IMG/VR virus record: IMGVR_UViG_3300021425_000179
Location: 1-25,076 of that record
Strand: one strand, 5' to 3'
DNA from: a virus
DNA: 25,076 nt
The notes beneath the pieces are model-generated. The model had not been told where the DNA came from and searched no databases. It saw only the letters and a list, made by a program, of their open reading frames with translations. Below are positions 20,201 through 25,076 of this stretch, in pieces. Position numbers and translations under genes: made by a program. Every line of letters begins with the position of its first letter. Positions within the stretch are counted from its first letter, which is position 1.

Positions 20201-20483
20201 CTCTCATTGATACATCTGTGATTGTTCCATCAGTGTAGCCTGAACCGGCATTAGTAATCGTAAAAGATACAATTTGCCCCTGCATATATTTAGGGTTTGT
20301 TAAATCAATGCGGCCTTCAGGTGATAGCTTAAAAATAAAGTTGTTGTTACTTTTGTCGCGCCACTCATCAATAATCTGTCCGGCATCAGGTATCCCCTGA
20401 CCATTGTTATTGTTAGGGTCTTGACCATCCAGCCAAACGAATAAATCGCTTTGTAGCTGTTTTGGTGTCCACTCTCTGCTCAC
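17223..20483 (-). CDS. Large tail-tip hub protein with lectin-like N-terminus
   Basis: Encodes 1086 residues, starting with GTG coupled to the upstream stop (GTGA). Residues 1-330 resemble a concanavalin/LamG domain: FVWLDGQDPNNNNGQG and the closing ILIFNRKLTGEERSKVHGYL. Inside it lies an inserted phage repeat domain (NAGSGYTDGTITDVSM; SGGSITSVDSIGG). The middle (about 350-420) has the cysteine cluster of tail hub proteins (KLYLDFCDNVYGQSG; ECFNTRETCQDLTNYRT). The C-terminal 120 residues hold a second GSGYT-like domain. Position between a distal-tail-like protein and the fibre genes, and size, fit a J-like central hub that binds the host and opens the tail. Confidence 0.8.
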   Translation of the reverse strand: MSREWTPKQLQSDLFVWLDGQDPNNNNGQGIPDAGQIIDEWRDKSNNNFIFKLSPEGRIDLTNPKYMQGQIVSFTITNAGSGYTDGTITDVSMRDTADANHIVFVNITVSGGSITSVDSIGGSYDWQVGDTLNPSSLSGSNLELTVAEVHDVGGVLFEGGADSFNVEASVPLEDLHFFMLANFRSDTTGVSYFEIEDGVGSKDVTFNFESTTDADDYKAGIEYTNTSGGSSSFTATLTELEPHIHEALATNESVNFIGVDGTTVPALQNNVGADLPDSNYTLRLMKTDAFSGRADGAIYEILIFNRKLTGEERSKVHGYLEYKYKQQSLEDFAKYKNTVPTLDTLFNDAHKLSPRKPIQVVKLYLDFCDNVYGQSGSTILSTCTAGASAGSECFNTRETCQDLTNYRTSNSGKRVYTFISEQGDMLTGKERDAHPALMSVSTAPVEIQPTKGVSVRANVSIKLRDFISNDADVDPYFATRNIIALENGTYFTKLIERNPHFYGRAVEVYDGYIDYKGDLEIYDGKREYIIDSMFLDNDVCTIKCKDPMTLADELKAKVPSATRFSLGAALNSGTHNHIELKFDDVALDGSVQADKDKVTDYFGADNATGFVRINDEILEYRVDVSGSHAALDFEARGEWGSEAATVAYDADDSVQKCIVFGSYDTGGSGVTIDDVAYELLVTQAGISADLVNNAVGELYSWADEKSLWLASFKINAILSEPKEVNKQLSQLGSMVGVNFFYDDLLSQIIMRAETPELDTSVLVTITDNEIIEDSVKLINAEKERVSRVQYYYNLRDHTEDRDKPRNYKNLYLNFDVDSEGVNEYNSSAIKTIYGWGVKDTSTATSVSQRMLNRFKQTPKSVQFKMDASQDSLSTGQHFYLLTKHILNYQGQERLMQMQCTSTKFDSNKQCYEIKAKQFRFGSTNFGIVTENDVGGFDKDAADNTSAGFNSVNDAAGGTGTEDDPYKAVRATDSFISDANHITVELLSGGTGFGTGDTIEFKPDETETGATAGTRDLAVTYTQSSGAVTSIDSVSSNTASGDIADDDHDGYSATEILTGESSTGSGLSVRVTTRARMSGGQEPYTIL

Positions 20484-21364
20484 GATATATAACCTACGAC
20501 TGGGATACGCCAGTTAAGCGTTGTCGGCGTATTGTATGAAGGCTGTCGGCTTTGCTTATCGAGTACCGCATACCAAATACGGTTACGTCTTGAAGCCTTT
20601 TCAGCATCAGTTGAGGCGGCACTGCCATCGTCATACATTAAGTAGAAAGGAAAACGTGGAAGGTAGTACCCAAAATACTCAGAAAACCCATAATTAGCAC
20701 TGTGTCCGTTAATCGTATCTGTAAAACCAACAGGAGAAACTAAATCCGCCTCAGTTAATGTAGCGAGATTAATACTAAACTTTTGAGGCATCTTTCTCGT
20801 GTCAGTAAGTAATGGGTTACCCTTGTTGTTTCGTTTTATCTCTGCCATCTGCGGCTCATAAAGTGGCGGTGTAAACGGTGCTGATATATCTATACCATCA
20901 ACCCAGCGGCCAATCGCAAAGTTACTCATAAAGGTATTTACATCCCAGCCAACGGTTGTAATTTTAAGCCTCCTCAAAGGCTGGTCTTTGTCAATATATG
21001 CCCCGTAAGCTCGATAGAATTTATCACCAGCCAAATAAGTGCCATCATAAAGACCGCCATCATCTTCAAAGTCGAGGTAAGTGCCATCGGTAGCAGTATC
21101 ATACTCAATCTTGATGCCTTGATTGCTGTTAAAGTTATGACCGTAAATAGCAAAACCATTCATCGTAACCGACTCGCCAAAAACAACCTCAACCACAAGC
21201 TGAGTCGAACCACTTATTTTTAAACTGGTTGCGGCGTTATCATCAAACGAGTTTAAAAACCCATGCCCATCAGCCTCTGTGCCTGCGCTGATTGTTATAG
21301 TTGGTTTTGTGGTGCTTCGCCAATACCTATGATGAAGCTCATTCTTTGCTAGTATGTAGCCCAT
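20480..21364 (-). CDS. Distal tail protein-like
   Basis: Encodes 294 residues, beta-rich, with a discoidin-like feel in the first half (VVEVVFGESVTMNGFAIYGH, then GIKIEYDTATDGTYLD) and a second part with YFGYYLPRFPFYLMYDD. It lies between the tape measure and the hub gene, where siphoviruses encode Dit-like proteins that cap the tail tube. Coupled to the tape measure stop by TAATG and to the hub by GTGA. The Dit assignment is from position and strand pattern, not a matched signature. Confidence 0.65.
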   Translation of the reverse strand: MGYILAKNELHHRYWRSTTKPTITISAGTEADGHGFLNSFDDNAATSLKISGSTQLVVEVVFGESVTMNGFAIYGHNFNSNQGIKIEYDTATDGTYLDFEDDGGLYDGTYLAGDKFYRAYGAYIDKDQPLRRLKITTVGWDVNTFMSNFAIGRWVDGIDISAPFTPPLYEPQMAEIKRNNKGNPLLTDTRKMPQKFSINLATLTEADLVSPVGFTDTINGHSANYGFSEYFGYYLPRFPFYLMYDDGSAASTDAEKASRRNRIWYAVLDKQSRQPSYNTPTTLNWRIPVVGYIS

Positions 21365-23730
21365 TACGTCCCCACCAATGCGTTAATTTCTAGGCCATCT
21401 TCAGTGGCCTCGTTGATAGCTTCAATGATACGTCTTGCACCTGAAGGGTCAATAGTTCCATCGACTGTGACGTTTATTACACTAGGAGCCTCGGCAGCCT
21501 CATCATTAGCGGCTGGCTGGATAGGCGCAGATGCCGCAGCAGCAGAACCTGAAGCGCCACCGCCACCGCCACCGCCACCGCCTGAAAACTTCATAGCCCC
21601 AGCTGCGATAATAGTTGCAGCCCTTATTTTGCTTGAAGTCAAAGCTGTAGCTACAAGCGGAGCAGCTGCTCCTGGTACAGCAGCGTAAGCTTTCTCTATT
21701 CCTGATATTTGAACTTGAGTGTTAATTGCGTTCTCTGCTAACCCTATCCCGACCTCAGCCAATACCATGGCTTTGCCAAGCGCCTTGCTTTTGCCTGCGA
21801 AAACAGCAGCAAGCCCAAGCATATCTTTATACATTTTTTGTTTAGTTTTGCCGCGAACCTTATCAAGTTTTGCCTCTTCTTTTATTTGTTTGGCTTTTTG
21901 TTTATCAACAATTTCTTGCTCTTTTTTCTCATTTTCTTCAATAATCACCAGCTTTTCGTCATACTCCGCTTGTATTCTTGCAAGCCTTTGCTCTTTCAGA
22001 ATATCTGCTGTCTCAGCCTCAATCTCGCCAGCAGCAAGCATTCTGTTAATATCTTCCTCAGCAAGCCTATCCTTTAACTCTTTTTCAGCCAAAGCAGCTT
22101 CTTCGAGTTTTCCTTGGCGCTCAAGTAGAAAAATATCTATCTGCTCTAGCTCGGTAGCAGCAGCAGACTGATTTCTTGCTAAATTTTCTTGTCGCTCCCT
22201 TTCTTTTTCCTGAGCCTCTTTTTGTCGAACGACTTTTTCTTTTGCAATTTCTGCAGTCAAAGCATCTAACGGGCCTTTAACTGGGTCTGCAAAATCTGCT
22301 TCTTCAAAGTCAAAATCATCCTCGAAAGGCTCTTCTTTTTTCCTTGTTACCTCAAGTTTGGCTCTTTCCTTAGTAACTTCTTTTAGCCTCATCTCCTGCT
22401 TTATTCGTTCGCCACCAGCAATTCTTGTTTCATTCAAAAGGTATTTTATTGAAGCTATCTCTTTATCATAAGCCTCTATCTTCTCATCAGTAGTCGTTGT
22501 AACAAGATCAGCTAAACTCCCCATGACTTTGGCGAGAGATGTGAATTGGGTTGTTGCAAAATCAGCCAATCCTGAAGACTCAGCAAGACCAATAGCAAAC
22601 TGCTTAAAGTTGTCGCCAAGCAAATCTGTAGCGCCAACCAAGCCACCGCCACCAGCTGCTCCACCAACCTGCTCTTGAATTTTATCAAGAATTATATTTT
22701 GAGCTTCAGATAGCTTATTAGATTCAGCAAGAGTCTTTATTTTCTCTTTCTCTGCCTCACTAAAGCTAATACCATTTCTAGTAAGAGCGCCAAGATTAGT
22801 TATTGGATCTTCAAGCGCCTTACCCAATGATTTAGCACCGGAGGCAGCGGTGGTTCCCATAACAGCACCAACATCTGCGGTTAGTGCAATTGATCGTTTA
22901 AATACATCGTCTTGCACAGCCTTAAAGGTAAGCATGATTGCCTGTGCATTTCTTATATCTTCTGATGACGTTAAAGTATCACGGCCAGCTTGTATGGCCA
23001 TATCATTCAGTTGGCTCGCAGAAAACCCAGCAGAAGCGCCCGTTGACTTAACAACTGCCTCAAGCTTGAACATTTGCCGCTCGTAATCCTGAAACACTCT
23101 TAAGGAGTTACTTACCGCAAAACCCATGCCTGCGACACCAGCACCAGCCGCGACTCCCGCTATACCAATCCTGTTTAAGCCTGTTGATATAAACGAAAGG
23201 CGCCCCGAAAGACCATTTAGTGGGCCGGTTAAGGTTGCCGTTGCATTGCTTGCGTTTCTAAAGCTTTCTGAAAGTCTCTGACTAGCAGCGCTACTTTTGT
23301 TTATTTGTGCTGCTAGCTTCTTTGACTGCTCGGCAGCTTTCTTTTTTCTTACTGCGGCTTCTTTGTAGGCATTAATTTCAGCTCTTCTAATAGCAGCTTC
23401 TTTTTTTGAAATTGTATTGCCTGTTCTTTGCGTCTGCGATAATTTTTCTCTTGCTGCGGCTTCTTTGTAGGCATTAATTTCAGCTCGCTTCATCCTTTTT
23501 ATATTTTCTGCGTAGGCTTTTATTTCAGCCTTTCTTACAGCATTAGCAATTTTATTGGCTTGCGCTTCTTCCTTGGAAAGGCGAGTACCAGTCTTAGTAG
23601 CTTGATTTTTCTTATTAGCAGCATTTTGAGCTGATGCGGCATTTTTTGTAAGCTCACCAAGCTCTTTATTTGCTTTTTTAAGCTCTGATGTGTCAGCCTG
23701 AAATATCAGCTTTGCAATTGTGTCTGCCAT
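21364..23730 (-). CDS. Tail tape measure protein
   Basis: Encodes 788 residues. A charged coiled-coil N-terminus (ELKKANKELGELTKNAASAQ, with AEINAYKEAA repeated) leads to a hydrophobic Gly/Ala region (GIAGVAAGAGVAGMGFAVS, about 190-210) and the characteristic DRTAASGAKS-type block (VGAVMGTTAASGAKSLGKAL). A second coiled coil (about 455-650), a hydrophobic helix and a Gly9 run follow near the C-terminus. It sets the tail length during assembly. At about 0.15 nm per residue the tail would be near 118 nm. Translation begins inside the end of the frameshifted chaperone gene. Confidence 0.92.
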   Translation of the reverse strand: MADTIAKLIFQADTSELKKANKELGELTKNAASAQNAANKKNQATKTGTRLSKEEAQANKIANAVRKAEIKAYAENIKRMKRAEINAYKEAAAREKLSQTQRTGNTISKKEAAIRRAEINAYKEAAVRKKKAAEQSKKLAAQINKSSAASQRLSESFRNASNATATLTGPLNGLSGRLSFISTGLNRIGIAGVAAGAGVAGMGFAVSNSLRVFQDYERQMFKLEAVVKSTGASAGFSASQLNDMAIQAGRDTLTSSEDIRNAQAIMLTFKAVQDDVFKRSIALTADVGAVMGTTAASGAKSLGKALEDPITNLGALTRNGISFSEAEKEKIKTLAESNKLSEAQNIILDKIQEQVGGAAGGGGLVGATDLLGDNFKQFAIGLAESSGLADFATTQFTSLAKVMGSLADLVTTTTDEKIEAYDKEIASIKYLLNETRIAGGERIKQEMRLKEVTKERAKLEVTRKKEEPFEDDFDFEEADFADPVKGPLDALTAEIAKEKVVRQKEAQEKERERQENLARNQSAAATELEQIDIFLLERQGKLEEAALAEKELKDRLAEEDINRMLAAGEIEAETADILKEQRLARIQAEYDEKLVIIEENEKKEQEIVDKQKAKQIKEEAKLDKVRGKTKQKMYKDMLGLAAVFAGKSKALGKAMVLAEVGIGLAENAINTQVQISGIEKAYAAVPGAAAPLVATALTSSKIRAATIIAAGAMKFSGGGGGGGGGASGSAAAASAPIQPAANDEAAEAPSVINVTVDGTIDPSGARRIIEAINEATEDGLEINALVGT
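23353..23486 (-). repeat. 32-bp direct repeat within the tape measure gene
   Basis: Identical 32-bp segments lie at 23353-23384 and 23455-23486, 102 bp (34 codons) apart and in frame. They encode RAEINAYKEAA in both copies, and a diverged third copy (KAEIKAYAEN) is just upstream in the protein. This points to a recent internal duplication in the coiled-coil N-terminus. Confidence 0.8.
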
Positions 23731-24400
23731 TCTTTCTGCCTTGCGCTATCTAAAGCTAAAATGGCATCAACCTGCCATCGATCTAATGTTTCATCAAAAA
23801 TATCACAATATGCATTTATATCTTGCAGAGTGACATTCTCAACACCATGGGAAATAGCTAAGTAAGCGTCCCATGTTGGAACCAAATGATCATCAAGTAC
23901 CGGCTGATTTTTTAATTCTGAAGGTTTGTTCCCACTAATCCTTTCAATAGCCTTCCAAGATTCAAGCCTAGTTGACTTACTTCCTTTCTGGCGACCATTA
24001 GCGTGAAAAACCCATTCGCCAAACCTTATTAACTCTTCGGCTTGGCTTTTGTAAAATTTGCCCTATCAGCCATAAAGCGATCAATCTGCTCTTTAACGTA
24101 GGGGGCTTTAGAATAAAGCTCTTTACACAACTTCTTACTGAATTCTTCGTCAGTGCCTCGCCACCCAACAGTGGCTGCAACTAAGCCATCAATAGACATT
24201 TTTTCATCATCGAAGTCTTTTTCATTTCTAATTGCTTCGATATATGCCTTTTGCTGCTTTTTTGCTTCAGCCCTAAACACGGGAGAGTCAACACCCATCA
24301 CCGTTATAAACAATCCAGTCTGATTCCCTTCGCCATCAAGTATTTCACACTCAGCTCCGTCTGCGTGAAGGTCAGTTGTATAAAGGTCGCTAATATTCAT
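23706..24400 (-). CDS. Tail assembly chaperone GT fusion (-1 frameshift)
   Basis: The stretch between the 24029 stop and the tape measure gene is open in the -1 frame from before the end of the G gene to TGA at 23708-23706, with no start of its own. Slipping -1 at AAATTTT (24059-24053) joins 116 residues of G to a 115-residue T extension (starting YKSQAEELIRFGEWVF and ending KEWQTQLQS), about 231 residues. This is the lambda gpG/gpGT arrangement, in which the minor fusion recruits tail tube subunits to the tape measure. It overlaps the tape measure start by 25 bp. Slippage efficiency is not known. Confidence 0.82.
24029..24400 (-). CDS. Tail assembly chaperone G
   Basis: Encodes 123 residues, mixed strand then helix, with acidic centre (AIRNEKDFDDEKMSIDGLVA) and a basic helical end. 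Position between the tail tube and tape measure genes, plus the -1 extension downstream, identify it as the tail assembly chaperone (lambda gpG equivalent), which coats the tape measure during tube polymerisation and is absent from mature virions. GGGGGA lies six bases before the ATG at 24400. Most ribosomes should end at the TAA at 24029-24031. Confidence 0.85.
   Translation of the reverse strand: MNISDLYTTDLHADGAECEILDGEGNQTGLFITVMGVDSPVFRAEAKKQQKAYIEAIRNEKDFDDEKMSIDGLVAATVGWRGTDEEFSKKLCKELYSKAPYVKEQIDRFMADRANFTKAKPKS
24053..24059 (-). other. Slippery heptamer for -1 frameshift
   Basis: Leftward the bases are A AAT TTT in the zero frame, an X XXY YYZ heptamer. After slipping, the two tRNAs read AAA and TTT. 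It lies seven codons before the zero-frame stop, where the -1 frame stays open for 115 more codons. A second slip-prone tract, A AAA G (24050-24046), is close by. Downstream pairing was not evaluated. Confidence 0.65.
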
Positions 24401-24422
24401 AAATCCCCCAAGGATTTGTTAA

Positions 24423-24439
24423 GCCTCTCCCAGAGAGGC
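24423..24439 (-). terminator. Hairpin between tail tube and chaperone genes
   Basis: GCCTCTC (24423-24429) and GAGAGGC (24433-24439) form a perfect 7-bp stem with a three-base loop, in the 45-bp gap between the tail tube stop and the chaperone start. There is no real U-tract leftward, so it is at most a partial terminator or an mRNA-protecting hairpin that could keep tail tube mRNA more abundant than chaperone mRNA. Confidence 0.4.
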
Positions 24440-24445
24440 GTTTAA

Positions 24446-25076
24446 TTAGGCGCTTAAGTCAGTGTCAAACTGAATAGCTCCGTCAATACCTGAATCGTAA
24501 AGCGCAGTAAATTCTAAACTAGCAGTAACAACGCCATCAGCTGAAACTTCAGTAGTGCCAGCAGTGAAAGCACATACGGGCATATTAAACTTAATACCAT
24601 CTGTGCTGTCATAGCTTGTTCGATCGTTATCAATTTCAATAACTATTGCCGCAGTACCCGCCTCTTGGCTTGCTGAGTTAACAAAGCGAGTGTAGTTAGC
24701 ATTGCTAGTAAAATGAGCTTGAAGGCTTCCAGTAACAGACATCTTGCCTAAATGGCCCTCGATGGGCTTTTCATCACCAATAACATAAACGGGCGACATT
24801 CCATTATCAATATTAAGGGTAATCTCAGTGACAGTTGTGTCCTCTGCCCCGCCAATAGAAATCCTTGCATCTTGAGATGTGAAAGGAGTAACTGTAGTGG
24901 TTGCTGTTGGTGAGTTACCAGGATGAGCGTCAGCTTCTGTCATGGTTGCGCCCATGAGTGAAATGCTTGACTCAATAAAACCATCAGCAGGTATTGTCAT
25001 TGAAAATGCATTAACCTGACAGCCTGTAAATATCTGTGCATCGCCAGTTGCGTTAATGTCAGTAAACTCGCGAACG
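24446..25076 (-). CDS. Tail tube protein, 5' end cut by window
   Basis: At least 209 residues are visible. The frame stays open past the internal ATG at 25000 up to the window edge, and the extra residues (REFTDINATGDAQIFTGCQV, then NAFS) read naturally into TIPADGFIESSISLMG, the usual entry strand and turn of siphovirus tail tube proteins (Phage_tube_2-like). The rest is a beta-rich chain with SGSLQAHF-type strand (KMSVTGSLQAHFTS) and a terminal strand ASLEFTALYDSG. It polymerises around the tape measure to form the tail shaft. The true start is outside the window. Confidence 0.82.
   Translation of the reverse strand, partial: VREFTDINATGDAQIFTGCQVNAFSMTIPADGFIESSISLMGATMTEADAHPGNSPTATTTVTPFTSQDARISIGGAEDTTVTEITLNIDNGMSPVYVIGDEKPIEGHLGKMSVTGSLQAHFTSNANYTRFVNSASQEAGTAAIVIEIDNDRTSYDSTDGIKFNMPVCAFTAGTTEVSADGVVTASLEFTALYDSGIDGAIQFDTDLSA

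Noticed and set aside
21719-22171. Plus-strand 150-codon Ser/Phe-rich ORF within the tape measure gene
   Set aside because: It is the mirror of the Lys/Glu-rich coiled coil on the other strand, which gives Phe, Ser and Leu runs.
23998-24180. Leftward 60-codon ORF over the chaperone junction
   Set aside because: It is in the third frame and ends just after the junction, whereas the -1 frame continues to the tape measure gene and explains the region.
25000-25000. ATG at 25000 as start of the tail tube gene
   Set aside because: The frame remains open to the window edge with residues that fit the family, so this methionine is internal.

Overview
The window is a continuous piece of a tailed-phage genome (or prophage), with almost no bacterial-type gene in it. 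A tape measure protein, a tail tube protein, a frameshifted tail assembly chaperone and a large tail-tip/hub protein, with no sheath or baseplate-wedge genes visible, point to a siphovirus with a long non-contractile tail. The early genes (NinG-like, NinB-like, ERF annealase, lambda-O-like initiator), the moderate G+C and the families involved suggest a gammaproteobacterial, probably aquatic or marine, host. The host is an inference. No integrase, repressor, terminase, portal or capsid gene is visible, so lifestyle and packaging type cannot be read from this piece.

Layout. (1) 1-1434, leftward: three coupled genes (a GP88-family protein and two unknowns) ending at a clear rho-independent terminator at 42-67. 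(2) 1435-1813, a non-coding divergent control region: two families of short direct repeats, including three copies of a GGGAGC-type motif at exactly 22-bp spacing, and promoters facing both ways. The rightward promoter is an extended -10 whose expected start site falls on the ATG of the first gene, suggesting a leaderless mRNA. (3) 1814-8306, rightward early operon: small DNA-binding protein, NinG-like nuclease, O-like initiator with an iteron cluster inside its gene, ERF annealase, HTH proteins, two small proteins with SSB-type C-terminal tips, a NinB-like protein and a C5 cytosine methyltransferase whose gene is open over 169 codons in a second frame. (4) 8284-25076, leftward late operon, read from right to left: tail tube (cut by the window edge), tail assembly chaperones G and GT (-1 frameshift at AAATTTT), tape measure, distal-tail-like protein, tail-tip hub with lectin-like domain, fibre with Mtd-type N-terminus, several fibre/adhesin accessories, a nest of overlapping membrane or exported proteins, small basic proteins (DUF6321- and DUF5824-like), an HTH-phosphoesterase, a 3TM holin and a GH24 lysozyme. 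The early and late operons converge and overlap by 23 bp at 8284-8306.

How it works together. The early operon supplies origin recognition (O-like protein acting on repeats in its own gene), recombination (ERF, NinB, NinG, SSB-tip proteins) and DNA methylation. No phage helicase, primase or helicase loader was recognised, so host replication enzymes are presumably recruited. The late operon is strongly translationally coupled (repeated ATGA, GTGA and TAATG junctions). Several small genes not obvious from simple ORF calling are supported by ribosome binding sites and gene packing: 5235-5387, 7424-7573, 9584-9685 and the T extension 23706-24053. The least explained parts are the dispersed GGGAGC motif shared by the control region and both edges of leftward transcription, and the double-coding methyltransferase locus.
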